Assembly: GCA_016865505.2 (NCBI GenBank)
Contig: AP025252.1
Coordinates: 4,030,001 to 4,094,000, forward strand
DNA: 64,000 bases
DNA from: Bryobacterales bacterium F-183
GTDB taxonomy: Bacteria; Acidobacteriota; Terriglobia; Bryobacterales; Bryobacteraceae
Reading direction: 5' to 3'
A program made the position numbers and the translations under genes. Numbering within the stretch: the first letter of the stretch is position 1; every line of letters begins with the position of its first letter. Positions 33,556 through 42,234 of the stretch are shown in pieces. Below the pieces are notes generated by a model that was not told the origin of the DNA, did not search any database, and was given only the letters and a program-made list of their open reading frames with translations.

Positions 33556-34911
33556 TTGTCAGCATTTCGCAGGTTAGTATTTTCCTTGGCGGTAGTGGCC
33601 GCTTCCGCTTGGGGACAGGTCTATGAAGGCCCGTCGGTGTTGTCGCGCGGGAGCAATGGTTCATTCCGTCCGTACGGTGAGCGCGTGGGTCGAAACACCA
33701 GCGTTCGTATGTACGCCGACGTTTCCGGCGTCTATGATACCGGGCTGCTTCCGTACGAGTTGGACAGCAATGGCAACCTTTTGAATCCAGGTGCGTTGTA
33801 CGGCGTTGAAGCGGGCATTGGCGTATTCGGGAGAAAGGCCACCCGATTTGCCTCCTTTGGTGTGGATTACCGCGGCACGTACCGGCAGTATCCCGGCGCC
33901 CGCAGCAACCCTGCCCTGGACAACAACTTCAACGGTAGCGATCACTTTCTCGGTCTGGATATGAAAAAGCAGCAGGGTCGGCGCATCAGCTATCAGGGGC
34001 ATTTGACCGGTGGTACGTCGAACCGTGTTTTCTCTTTCGGTAATTTTCTGCTGGGTAATTCTTTCAGCAATACGCTGCCGGTAAACGAAATCTTCGATAT
34101 GCGCATTTACAGCCTTGCCGGGGGCGCGAACATGACGTACCAGCCGACTGCTCGCCTTTCCATCAACCTGGGCGGCGATGCGCTTGCGGTACGCCGTGCA
34201 ACCTCGGCTCTGACTGGTGTCAACGGCTACATGCCGCATGCCAGCGTGGGGTACCAGATTGGGCGCCGGACAACGATCGGCGGCGTGTACCAGTTCCAGC
34301 ATTTTGATTACGCGCGGGCGTTTGGCGAGTCGGACGTGCACATCGGGTCCTTCGTCGTGGCGCATCAGTTCAACCGCTGGGCCTCTATCGAGTTGGGCGG
34401 CGGTGTATTCCGGGCAGATTCGGCCGGCACGCGTACTGTCGCTGCGGACCCGATCATTCAGAAGTTGCTTGGTTTGTCCACCGTGGTTGAGTCGTTCTCG
34501 CGTGTGACCAATCGCGGTTCGGGATCAGTGTTGTTTACCGCGGCCGGAAAGAAGACCCGCCTGGCGGGCGGATTCGCGCGCGTTCCTTCAGCAGGTAACG
34601 GCTTGACGTTGCTGGCGATGACGGATACCGCTAGTGCAAACCTGAGCTATACCGCCGATAAGCGTTTGTCGTTCGGTGTGACCAGCGCGTACACGCGTAC
34701 CGAAAGCATCAGTAATGACTTTGGCGGGGCGTTTACGACCAAGTTTGTGGGCGCGACCACGAACTACATCATCGGCCGGTCATTCGGCTTCAATGCGGGG
34801 ATTATGTATCGCAACCTGGACGTACCGCTGGGTACGACCCTTCGCAACTCGTATCGGGTTAGCTTTGGCCTGACCTGGTCGCCCGGTGAAGTTGTGGTTC
34901 CGGTGTTCTAG
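33556..34911 (+). CDS. Outer-membrane beta-barrel-like protein, function unknown
   Basis: 451 residues from TTG 33556, placed 6 bases after TTGGAG; an in-frame TTG at 33544 is that ribosome site itself. Signal peptide FRRLVFSLAVVAASAWGQ. The rest is a series of amphipathic strands with alternating aromatic and polar residues (ASFGVDYRGTYRQY, ARLSINLGGDALAV, TTIGGVYQFQHFDYA, GFNAGIMYRNLDV) and ends in an aromatic-terminated strand YRVSFGLTWSPGEVVVPVF, the usual C-terminal outer-membrane signal. The single-domain response regulator gene starts 8 bases after its stop. Confidence 0.78.
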   Translation: MSAFRRLVFSLAVVAASAWGQVYEGPSVLSRGSNGSFRPYGERVGRNTSVRMYADVSGVYDTGLLPYELDSNGNLLNPGALYGVEAGIGVFGRKATRFASFGVDYRGTYRQYPGARSNPALDNNFNGSDHFLGLDMKKQQGRRISYQGHLTGGTSNRVFSFGNFLLGNSFSNTLPVNEIFDMRIYSLAGGANMTYQPTARLSINLGGDALAVRRATSALTGVNGYMPHASVGYQIGRRTTIGGVYQFQHFDYARAFGESDVHIGSFVVAHQFNRWASIELGGGVFRADSAGTRTVAADPIIQKLLGLSTVVESFSRVTNRGSGSVLFTAAGKKTRLAGGFARVPSAGNGLTLLAMTDTASANLSYTADKRLSFGVTSAYTRTESISNDFGGAFTTKFVGATTNYIIGRSFGFNAGIMYRNLDVPLGTTLRNSYRVSFGLTWSPGEVVVPVF

Positions 34912-34919
34912 TTCTCACG

Positions 34920-35249
34920 ATGCGGATCCTGCTTGTGGACGATGAACCGTCCCTGGTGTCGCTCCTCGGCCAGTTTTTGACCCGGAATGGACATGAGGTC
35001 CAATCCGCGGGGACGAAGGCTGACGCGATTGTGTTGCTTTCGAAGCCAGATGAGAGCTTCGATGCGGCCGTGATCGACCTCACCTTGCCGGATGGAACCG
35101 GCGAAGAGGTTGCCAAAGAGTTTGCGTTGCAGCACCCGGCGGCGCGAATCGTGATCGCCACCGGGTACGACTATAGTGCACCGTCCGAGGCTTGGACGGT
35201 GCTGCAAAAGCCTTTTCTTCCTCGAGCCTTACTGAATATCCTCGGCTAG
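34920..35249 (+). CDS. Single-domain response regulator
   Basis: 109 residues, a CheY-like receiver with no output domain. Acidic pocket D7 D8, phospho-acceptor Asp53 in AVIDLTLPDG, Thr in IVIATGYD and conserved Lys in LQKPF. It probably relays phosphate or binds a partner. The cognate kinase is not in the window. It lies 8 bases after the beta-barrel gene and overlaps the convergent unknown gene by 21 bases. Confidence 0.92.
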   Translation: MRILLVDDEPSLVSLLGQFLTRNGHEVQSAGTKADAIVLLSKPDESFDAAVIDLTLPDGTGEEVAKEFALQHPAARIVIATGYDYSAPSEAWTVLQKPFLPRALLNILG

Positions 35250-35834
35250 CGACATGAGCTTGCGCTGCAGGAGTTCGGCGAAGTTCTCGCCCGATTCCGA
35301 CCAGAGCAGGCGGCGTTCGAGCGGCAGGCGGTTTTCGACGTCGTGCACGAGGCTTAGCATGCTGCGGATGTTCGACTGCAACATACGCACACCGCTGGCG
35401 CTGTTGCGCTCGGGTAGAAACTGCGTGTCGAGGCCGAATTCGATTCGAAAGTCCTCGCCGTCTTCGCGTTCGAAACCGGGCGCAAAGCAGTAGATGGACA
35501 CCGGGGTGGGCGCAAGAGTCCAGTCTTCGTCCACATACTGCCAAAGGTCCCAATAACAGTCGACTTGTATGGCGCTGTCGGGGCCGTAGAACTCCTTGGC
35601 GAGTCCGGCGATGGCTTCGGGATCGGGGAGGCCTGCGATCAGGTTCTCGGCGATCGGAGGTTCACCGAAATTGAGCGCCAGGATTCGAAGGATCGACTCG
35701 GACTTGGCAAGTTTGGAGAAGGGAAAAGCCCGCAGAAGACGTTCAAACCGGAAAAGCTGTTTGTCGTGTTCGGCTTGGCGGAGCCATACGGAAAGATAGA
35801 GGCGATCGGCCATCTCCTTCCATGGTAACGGCAC
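35229..35834 (-). CDS. Conserved-looking hypothetical protein
   Basis: 201 residues from GTG 35834, which shares a base with the nikR stop (TAGTG); ATG 35813 is an alternative giving 194 residues but has its AGGAG directly abutting. The protein is soluble, rich in Leu, Glu and Trp, with LYLSVWLRQ, VDCYWDLWQYVDEDW and SIYCFAPGFEREDGEDFRIEFG as its most distinctive segments. I do not recognise a family. The frame is clean and the arrangement behind nikR supports a real gene. Confidence 0.7.
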   Translation of the reverse strand: MPLPWKEMADRLYLSVWLRQAEHDKQLFRFERLLRAFPFSKLAKSESILRILALNFGEPPIAENLIAGLPDPEAIAGLAKEFYGPDSAIQVDCYWDLWQYVDEDWTLAPTPVSIYCFAPGFEREDGEDFRIEFGLDTQFLPERNSASGVRMLQSNIRSMLSLVHDVENRLPLERRLLWSESGENFAELLQRKLMSLAEDIQ

Positions 35835-36262
35835 TAGTGCGAATGGGTGTGAGAGTGGCCAGCGGCGGCGAGGGTCAAGCGGCCCTGCTTGACGCCTTTT
35901 GCTGCAATTAGGCGAGAGGCAATGGCCTGCACATCGGCGGCCTTGCCGCGCATGACAATCACTTCCAGGCAGTTGTGATGGTCCAGGTGGACGTGCAAGG
36001 TGGATACGATCGCGTCGTGATGCTCATGCTGCATTTCCGTGAGCTTTTCGGCGAGCATGCGGACGTGATGGTCGTAGAGGAGGGTCAGGGTGCCCACGAC
36101 CTTGGCGTTGGGAGCAGCGGTGGATTCCGTGTTGAGTTCGGTGCGGATGAGGTCGCGGAAGGCCTCTGAGCGGCTGGCGTAACCTCGGGTTTCGATCAGC
36201 TTGTCGAACTGCTCCAGCAGTTCGGACTCGATCGCAACGCCGATGCGCGCCAGCTCGCTCAT
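35834..36262 (-). CDS. nikR: Nickel-responsive regulator NikR
   Basis: 142 residues. N-terminal ribbon-helix-helix (RIGVAIESELLEQFDKLI, GYASRSEAFRDLIR) and C-terminal ACT-like nickel-sensing domain (TLTLLYDHHVRMLAEKL). Predicted square-planar nickel ligands are His79, His90, His92 and Cys98 (LHVHLDHHNCLEV). The extra tail GHSHTHSH is His-rich and may bind more metal. NikR represses nickel uptake or nickel-enzyme genes, but none is nearby. It follows the class V aminotransferase gene by 13 bases. Confidence 0.95.
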   Translation of the reverse strand: MSELARIGVAIESELLEQFDKLIETRGYASRSEAFRDLIRTELNTESTAAPNAKVVGTLTLLYDHHVRMLAEKLTEMQHEHHDAIVSTLHVHLDHHNCLEVIVMRGKAADVQAIASRLIAAKGVKQGRLTLAAAGHSHTHSH

Positions 36263-36275
36263 TGAGAAGCTCTAA

Positions 36276-37385
36276 CTACTTGCCGAGGACTTTCTTGAAA
36301 GCGTCGAAGAAGAAGGCCAACTTCTCTTCGGTGGCCAGCGGACCCATGATGCCGACGCGGAAGATCTTGCCGGCGAGCGGACCGAAGCCGCCGGAGATTT
36401 CGATGCCGTACTCGTTGAGCAACTGCTTGCGGGTGGCAAGGTCGTCAACGCCTTCTGGGATCACGACGGTGTTGAGGTTGGGGATGCGGCGTGACGGATC
36501 CGGCACATTCATCTTGAGGCCCAGAGCTTCGACGCCAGCGACAAACTTCTTGTGCATGTCGAGGTGGCGGGCGATGCGGTTGTCCAGGCCTTCCTCGTTC
36601 ATCAGCGCCAAGCCTTCTTTCAATGCATAGAAGGTGGTGATCGGCGCCGTGTGATGGTAGCGATGCGCCTGGCCGTAGTAGGTGTCGAGCAGCTTGAGGT
36701 CGAGGTACCAGATATCCGGCGTGGAGGTACGGGCGCGGAGGCGATCCATGGCACGCGGCGATACGGTGATGGGCGACAGGCCGGGCGGGCAGCTCATGCC
36801 TTTCTGGGTGCAGCTATACGCAATGTCGATGCCCATCTCGTCGACGCCGATGTGGAGCGCACCGAGCGAGGTCACACAGTCGGCGATGACCAGCGCGCCG
36901 ATTTCGTGCGCGGCCTTGCAGATGGCGGTGCCGTCCTGCAGTACGCCCGTGGAAGTTTCCGCGTGGACGAAGCCTACGGTAGCGGGCTGTTCGCGAAGAA
37001 TGATTTCGCGAACTTCCTCATCGGTGAACCATTCCCCCCAGGGTTTGTCAGCCCGGACGACCTGCGCGCCGTGACGGGCGCCCATGTCGCACATACGGTC
37101 TGCGAAGTAGCCTGCGTTGAAGACCAGGAACTTGCTGCCCGGTTCGGCAAAGTTGGTGATGGCGGCTTCCATGCCGGCGCTGCCGGTGCCGGAGATTGCC
37201 ATCGTGAAGTCATTGGCCGTGCCGTAGGCGGTGCGGAGGCCCTTTTGGATGTCCTGGACGACTTCGAAGAAGTAGGGGTCCAGGTGGCCTACGATGGGCT
37301 GCCGCATGGCATCGTAGACCCGGTCGGCGACCTGCGTGGGTCCCGGACCGAACAGGAACCGTTTCGGGGGATTGACTGTCAACAT
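36276..37385 (-). CDS. Class V PLP aminotransferase (alanine-glyoxylate / serine-pyruvate type)
   Basis: 369 residues. Start FLFGPGPTQVADRVYDAM, GTGSAGMEAAITNF for phosphate binding, DCVTSLGALHIGVDEMGID (the PLP-binding Asp and preceding Ser), and the Schiff-base Lys in SCTQKGMSCPPGLSP. The C-terminus has RIPNLNTVVIPEGV and GGFGPLAGKIFRVGIMG with the carboxylate-binding Arg. It transfers an amino group to glyoxylate or pyruvate in photorespiratory-like or serine metabolism. It is in a minus-strand run with an SDR gene 14 bases upstream and nikR downstream. Confidence 0.92.
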   Translation of the reverse strand: MLTVNPPKRFLFGPGPTQVADRVYDAMRQPIVGHLDPYFFEVVQDIQKGLRTAYGTANDFTMAISGTGSAGMEAAITNFAEPGSKFLVFNAGYFADRMCDMGARHGAQVVRADKPWGEWFTDEEVREIILREQPATVGFVHAETSTGVLQDGTAICKAAHEIGALVIADCVTSLGALHIGVDEMGIDIAYSCTQKGMSCPPGLSPITVSPRAMDRLRARTSTPDIWYLDLKLLDTYYGQAHRYHHTAPITTFYALKEGLALMNEEGLDNRIARHLDMHKKFVAGVEALGLKMNVPDPSRRIPNLNTVVIPEGVDDLATRKQLLNEYGIEISGGFGPLAGKIFRVGIMGPLATEEKLAFFFDAFKKVLGK

Positions 37386-37399
37386 TTGGGTGTGAATCT

Positions 37400-38146
37400 T
37401 CAGCGTAACACCCAGCGGTCCTTGCGGAACTCGCCGATGTCATCGTTCCAGGTTCCAAACTTGGAGGAAAGCTGTCCGCCGTCGACGAGCAGAGCTGCTC
37501 CGGTGATGTAGCTGGCTAGGTCAGAGGCGAGAAATGCAACCGCATTTGCAACTTCTTCCGGTTCGCCGCCGCGACCCAGGGGCATGTGGCGGAAGTAGTC
37601 TTTGAGGATTTCCGGGCTGTCGAAAGAGCCTTTGGTGAGCGGGGTACGGATCAGGCCCGGACATACAGCGTTGATGCGGACTTGGTACGGACCGAGTTCG
37701 CAGGCGGCGGTGTGCAGGATGCCGAGTACACCGGCTTTGCTGGCATTGTAGGCGCTGAGCATCGGTTCGCCGTCGTAGGAGTTGGTGGAGGCGGTGAGTA
37801 CGATGCTGCCTTTTCTTTGCGGCTTCATGCGGGCGGCGGCTAGCTGTACGGTGTTGTAGGCGCCGGTGAGGTTGATGGCAATGGTGCGGTCCCAGAGTTC
37901 TTTGGAAGTCTCGACCAGGCCGGATGTTGTGCCGATGCCGGCGTTGGCGACTACGACGTCGATGTCGCCCGGGATGCCGTCGAAGGCTTTTTCGAGAGTC
38001 TCGCGGTTTGAGACGTCGATACCGTTTGCAAGGTCGAAGATGTGAACTTTTGCTCCGCAGGCTTCGAGCGCGGAAACAATCGACGCGCCGATGCCGCTGG
38101 AGCCGCCAGTGACAACAGCGGTCCTGTTGGTCAGATCCAATCGCAT
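37400..38146 (-). CDS. Short-chain dehydrogenase/reductase
   Basis: 248 residues. Classical SDR motifs: TVVTGGSSGIGASIVSAL near residues 10-27 would read as the cofactor loop (TGxxxGIG), NAG in VVVANAGIG, catalytic Ser-Tyr-Lys in LTASTNSYDGEP and YNASKAGVL, and the PG motif CPGLIRTPLT. An Asp/hydrophobic pair after strand two (HIFDLA) suggests NAD rather than NADP. Substrate unknown. Placed between hpnE and the aminotransferase on the same strand with short gaps. Confidence 0.92.
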   Translation of the reverse strand: MRLDLTNRTAVVTGGSSGIGASIVSALEACGAKVHIFDLANGIDVSNRETLEKAFDGIPGDIDVVVANAGIGTTSGLVETSKELWDRTIAINLTGAYNTVQLAAARMKPQRKGSIVLTASTNSYDGEPMLSAYNASKAGVLGILHTAACELGPYQVRINAVCPGLIRTPLTKGSFDSPEILKDYFRHMPLGRGGEPEEVANAVAFLASDLASYITGAALLVDGGQLSSKFGTWNDDIGEFRKDRWVLR

Positions 38147-38155
38147 TTCTCTAGG

Positions 38156-39460
38156 TTAGGCGATGTCGGGCAGACAGTACGATTGGCCGGTGATCGCTTC
38201 GGCGGCGAGGTAGCCGCTGCGGACGGCGCCTTCCATGGTGGCGGGCCAACCGGAACGGGTCCAGTCGCCGGCAAGGTAGAGGTTGGGGATCGAGGTCTTG
38301 TTGGTGGGACGTCGCGACTCTAGCCCCGGGGCGGCGGCGAAGGTGGCGCGCACTTCTTTGACGACGTGCGCCTTTTCCAGCCTTGCTCCTGCGACGGCAG
38401 GGAAGAACTCTCCGAGTTCCTTCACGGCGAGGTCGATCACCTGCTGGCGGGGCATGTTGGTGAGCTGTCGCGAGGCGCTGACGACCAACTGAATGTGCTT
38501 TCCGTCACCTTTGTTGAACATCCACTGCATGGTGCGATCGAGTAAGGTCGCGTGTGGGAGGTTGGTGATCGGGCGGTCAAACCAGAGGTGGATGCCGGTG
38601 ATGGGGGAGTGGCCGAATCCATCCGGGACGAGGCTGGGGACGATTGTCGCCAGACGTTCGAACGGGAGGGCAGAAAGGTAGATGTCCGCAGTGAGTTGCT
38701 GACCACCGGAAATGGTGACGGACGAGACACGACCGTTCTCGATCTGAATAGTTTCGACAGCGGCCCGCGGAACGATCTCGACACCTGGAATGCGGCTCCA
38801 AACGTCGCCGTCGTAGAGTTCGGCAAGCGGTACGGCGGGGATCCCCATCTCGTATGAGTTTGAGGATGCCAGGAAGCCGAGGTAGAAGACCTGAAGCCCG
38901 TGGATTGCCGCCATGGCGTCGAGTTCTTCATTGATGGCACTGACGAGTACCTGACGCCAGAAGCGCTCGATGGCGTTGGCGCTCTGCTTTTTTTCGCGGA
39001 GCCAATCCATCATGGTGATGCTGTCGAGGTCGCGACGGGATTTGTACTCGGTCTTGATCGCCAGGATCGCCTTGCCGATGCCGATCTTGTCGCCAAGGGT
39101 GAGGCATTGCATGCCAAGGAATGCGCCGGTGAAATGCAGGGGCGCGGGTAGCATGCCGGACTTGAGGATTGACGCGCGACCGCCGGGTTCCAGAAAGAAG
39201 AACTCCCGATGGAACTCGATCTTGTCTTCTACGCCCAGGCGCTTGTAGAAGTCGAGCAGATTGACACAGCAGCGCAGCAAGATGTGCTGGCAGTTGTCGA
39301 TGATTTCTTCGGTAGACTGCGGAACGGGGTAGGACGTGGCGCGGCCACCAAGAAACCCGCGCATTTCAAGCACGCGTACGCGCTGTCCGCTCTTGCCAAG
39401 TGCGGCGGCCGCGGCTAAGCCGGCTAAGCCTCCGCCAAGAATTAGAATGTCGGTTGCCAT
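38156..39460 (-). CDS. hpnE: Hydroxysqualene dehydroxylase HpnE
   Basis: 434 residues. FAD-binding ILGGGLAGLAAAAAL at about 6-20, RVRVLEMRGFLGGRATSY, then IDNCQHILLRCCVNLLDFYKRLG in two parts, and C-terminal LYLAGDWTRSGWPATMEGA. This is the squalene-associated desaturase pattern of HpnE, which removes the hydroxyl of hydroxysqualene to give squalene for hopanoids. Partners HpnC and HpnD and squalene-hopene cyclase are not in the window. The start overlaps the end of a 41-residue micro-ORF. Confidence 0.92.
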   Translation of the reverse strand: MATDILILGGGLAGLAAAAALGKSGQRVRVLEMRGFLGGRATSYPVPQSTEEIIDNCQHILLRCCVNLLDFYKRLGVEDKIEFHREFFFLEPGGRASILKSGMLPAPLHFTGAFLGMQCLTLGDKIGIGKAILAIKTEYKSRRDLDSITMMDWLREKKQSANAIERFWRQVLVSAINEELDAMAAIHGLQVFYLGFLASSNSYEMGIPAVPLAELYDGDVWSRIPGVEIVPRAAVETIQIENGRVSSVTISGGQQLTADIYLSALPFERLATIVPSLVPDGFGHSPITGIHLWFDRPITNLPHATLLDRTMQWMFNKGDGKHIQLVVSASRQLTNMPRQQVIDLAVKELGEFFPAVAGARLEKAHVVKEVRATFAAAPGLESRRPTNKTSIPNLYLAGDWTRSGWPATMEGAVRSGYLAAEAITGQSYCLPDIA

Positions 39461-39567
39461 GCGGCGATCGGGTCGCGTCTACGCTTGCCGCCGCCCGAGC
39501 CGCCATTGAACACTTCCCAGGCCATCCATAGAACGAGTGCGAAGAAAACGATGTCTTGGAATTCCAT
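39442..39567 (-). CDS. 41-residue membrane micro-protein ahead of hpnE
   Basis: The ATG at 39567 is preceded by AGGA at 6-base spacing. It begins MEFQDIVFFALVLWMAWEVF, a single membrane helix, followed by a Gly-rich turn (NGGSGGG) and a basic cluster KRRRD, then DPIAAWQPTF and TAA at 39442. The stop lies 19 bases inside hpnE, so translation is probably coupled. Orientation by the positive-inside rule puts the C-terminus in the cytoplasm. It may be a small partner of HpnE or an unrelated leader peptide. Confidence 0.65.
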   Translation of the reverse strand: MEFQDIVFFALVLWMAWEVFNGGSGGGKRRRDPIAAWQPTF

Positions 39568-39646
39568 TGGTGTTCCTAGCGTAGGGTGAAAGCCTGCATT
39601 ACGCAACGTCTGTGCTTCCTAGTACTGATACTAGCCTCTGTAACCT

Positions 39647-39997
39647 CTAGGGTAGCCAGTAACCATCCAAAAGTCCCACTGCGAGGGCGATGAGGCCTCC
39701 GGCAATAGGAAAGGTGACCAGTCCGGCTATGAGCTGAACGATGATGCCTCTACCTGTTAACGCGCGAATGGCAGCCAATTGCGATAATGCAATTCCGCCG
39801 AAAAATACGGCGTAGCCCGCATAGCCATGGCTACAGAAGGGGCAATGCTTGTGGCCCGCCGGGGCGTGACGATTGCAGTGGGTGTCCGCGCCGTCCCAAA
39901 GCGACCTGCATCCACAGCGATAGACGAGGTCGCAGAAATTGATGAAGAACAGCGACATTACGACGAGCGGAATCAGATAGAGGCTGACGGTCTTCAC
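39647..39997 (-). CDS. Membrane protein with Cys/His cluster, unknown function
   Basis: 116 residues from GTG 39997 (GTGA overlap with the upstream stop). Helix 1 is residues 5-21. A loop of about 35 residues follows, unusually rich in metal ligands: Cys22, Cys28, Cys30, His40, Cys41, His44, His49, His51, Cys52, Cys55 and His57 (CGCRSLWDGADTHC, HKHCPFCSHG). Two or three helices follow (about 58-80 and 85-112). The loop looks able to bind zinc or another metal at the membrane surface. I do not recognise a named family. Coupled to the anthranilate synthase gene. Confidence 0.78.
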   Translation of the reverse strand: MKTVSLYLIPLVVMSLFFINFCDLVYRCGCRSLWDGADTHCNRHAPAGHKHCPFCSHGYAGYAVFFGGIALSQLAAIRALTGRGIIVQLIAGLVTFPIAGGLIALAVGLLDGYWLP

Positions 39998-42168
39998 TTG
40001 GCGACAGCGACACGGTTGCGGCCGTGGATGCGGATCATGTTTTCGATGAGGCGCAGTCCGCAATTGTCCTCGAGGCTCAGGATCGATTCCGGATGGAACT
40101 GTACGGCTTCCAGCGGAAGGTCGCGATGGCGGACGCCCATGATGATGCCGTCGTCCGACTCCGCCGTGACCTCCAGGACCGACGGGAGCTTTTCCGGCAG
40201 AGCGTAGAGCGAGTGGTAGCGGCCGATTTTGAACTGCGTTGGAAGGCCCTCAAAGACGCCGACGTTCTTGTGGATTACCGTTGAGGGCTTGCCATGCATC
40301 GGATAGTCGAGGATGCCGAGTTCACCGCCGAAGGCCTCCACCATGCCCTGCAGGCCCAGGCAGACTCCGAACGTCGGAATACCTTCGTTGGCTGCGGCTC
40401 GGACCAGGTCAGGCACTCCAAAGTCGACGGGGCGCCCGGGACCTGGGGAGACCAGGATCACGTCGGGATTGATCTCCCGGAGTTTCGACAGCGGGAAGGT
40501 ACCGGCGCGATACGTGACGACTTCGGCCCCAGTCTGGCGGGCATAGTTTGCCAGGGTGTGGATGAAGCAGTCTTCGTTGTCCACCAGGAGCATACGAATG
40601 CCAGCGCCGGGTGCGTCCTTGGCCACCGCTGCAGTTTCGAACGTTGCGGGTACGGGGGCCTTGAGCGCGCGGAAAAAGCCGGTTGCCTTAAGACGGGTTT
40701 CCAGTTCTTCGTTCTCGGGAATCGAGTCGTAGAGGAGAGTTGCGCCAACAGGGTACTTCGCGACGCCGTTGCGGAGGTGAACTGTACGGATGAGGATGCC
40801 GGTGTTGATGTCGCCATTCATGGCAATCATGCCGACGGCACCGCCGTACCAGCCTCGCGCGGTTTTTTCGTTGTCCTCGATGGCTTGCGCGGCCCACTTT
40901 TTGGGCGCGCCGATGATGGTGACTGCCCACATGTGGGTGAGGAAGGCGTCCAAAGAGTCGAAGCCTTCCGCGAGTGTACCTTCGACGTGGTCAACGGTGT
41001 GGAAGACGCCGGCATAGGATTCAATGAGGCGGCGGCCGATCACCTTTACCGACCCGGGTACGCAGACGCGCGACTTGTCGTTGCGGTCCACGTCGGTACA
41101 CATGGTGAGTTCGGATTCTTCTTTGGCGGAAGCCAGAAGGTCGCGAATGTTGTCGGCATCGCGCAGGGGGTCGCCGGTGCGGCGGGTGGTGCCGGCGATG
41201 GGACAGGTTTCGACGCGCTTACCTTCGACCCGCACGAACATTTCCGGTGATGCTCCGATGAGCTGTTCGTCGCCGAGTTGCAGCATGAACTCGTACGGGC
41301 TTGGGCTGGCTAACTGGATGCGTTCGAAGAGCTCTGACGGGCTTTCCGAGTAGGCGGCGGAGAAGGTTTGACGGAGGACGACCTCGTAGTAGTCGCCGCG
41401 CTTCATGCCTTCACGGACGCGTTCGACACCAGCCATGTACTCTTCGGGCGTATGGTCCGAGGTGATGTCGCCGGTGGCTTTGCACTTCAGCTTGGCTAGC
41501 GACTGTGCCTTGCGAGGAATGCCGACAGTCGTGTGCTGATCCTTTGAGAAATCAATACGGAAGCATTCGATTTCTTCTTTTTTCCGGTCCATGAAATAGA
41601 TTTCGTCGACCAGGAAGAGGTGGAGGTCCTTGACGCCTTCGCGAGGGAGCTTTTTCTGAATGGGGTCGAACTGGAGTAAGAGGTCGTAACCGAAGGCTCC
41701 GACAAACGCCATTCTACTTTCTGACGCGCAGGCGAACTCCTGCATCAGGACTCGCAAAATCGAGAATGCGGACGGCTGTTTGCTCCGTTCTTCCTCGGGG
41801 AAGAACTCGGGCAACGGCTTCAGATGACAAAGCAGCTTCTCCGATTTCGCTATGTAGGTCGTGTCCCAATGCGGATGGCCCTGCAATATCGGCCAGATGA
41901 TGTGGAGCAACTGGTGTCCGCGATCATTCAACGGGCGGATGATTACCAGACGATTCGTAGCTACGATCTCTAGCGGCGGTGCGACCGCTGCGATGTCCCA
42001 TCGCGAGTAACGCCCCGGATATTCATAGCCGGATGAAAGGTAAATGCCGCGCTGCCGGTCGAGTTTGCGCAGTAAAGCGCGCAATCCTTTTTGATAGGGA
42101 ACCTTCGACACGGTGCTCGAGACGGCAATGCCGTGGGGAGTCGTGTACTGTGTGGATCGCATGGCCAC
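39994..42168 (-). CDS. trpEG: Fused anthranilate synthase, TrpE and TrpG in one chain
   Basis: 724 residues from GTG 42168; ATG 42162 is also possible. Residues 1 to about 515 are the chorismate-binding component I (SSGYEYPGRYSRWD, EYMAGVERVREGMKRGDYYEV in parts, IAGTTRRTGDP, DVDRNDKSRVC, GAPKKWAAQAIED). Residues about 525-724 are the glutamine amidotransferase with nucleophile Cys in FGVCLGLQG near 600 and the His/Glu pair in QFHPES. It makes anthranilate for tryptophan. This fusion type is best known from alphaproteobacteria and related PhzE proteins. No other trp genes are nearby. Confidence 0.95.
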   Translation of the reverse strand: MAMRSTQYTTPHGIAVSSTVSKVPYQKGLRALLRKLDRQRGIYLSSGYEYPGRYSRWDIAAVAPPLEIVATNRLVIIRPLNDRGHQLLHIIWPILQGHPHWDTTYIAKSEKLLCHLKPLPEFFPEEERSKQPSAFSILRVLMQEFACASESRMAFVGAFGYDLLLQFDPIQKKLPREGVKDLHLFLVDEIYFMDRKKEEIECFRIDFSKDQHTTVGIPRKAQSLAKLKCKATGDITSDHTPEEYMAGVERVREGMKRGDYYEVVLRQTFSAAYSESPSELFERIQLASPSPYEFMLQLGDEQLIGASPEMFVRVEGKRVETCPIAGTTRRTGDPLRDADNIRDLLASAKEESELTMCTDVDRNDKSRVCVPGSVKVIGRRLIESYAGVFHTVDHVEGTLAEGFDSLDAFLTHMWAVTIIGAPKKWAAQAIEDNEKTARGWYGGAVGMIAMNGDINTGILIRTVHLRNGVAKYPVGATLLYDSIPENEELETRLKATGFFRALKAPVPATFETAAVAKDAPGAGIRMLLVDNEDCFIHTLANYARQTGAEVVTYRAGTFPLSKLREINPDVILVSPGPGRPVDFGVPDLVRAAANEGIPTFGVCLGLQGMVEAFGGELGILDYPMHGKPSTVIHKNVGVFEGLPTQFKIGRYHSLYALPEKLPSVLEVTAESDDGIIMGVRHRDLPLEAVQFHPESILSLEDNCGLRLIENMIRIHGRNRVAVAK

Positions 42169-42234
42169 CGATGGGGTCAGAGTACCACGTAGGCGTGGGT
42201 GATCCTTCGCTCGTTGCTGCTACCATTCCCGCAT

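Noticed and set aside
39619-39634. CTAGTA-CTGA-TACTAG hairpin ahead of the micro-ORF as a terminator
   Set aside because: No T-run on either strand; it may be a processing or binding site, but nothing more can be said.
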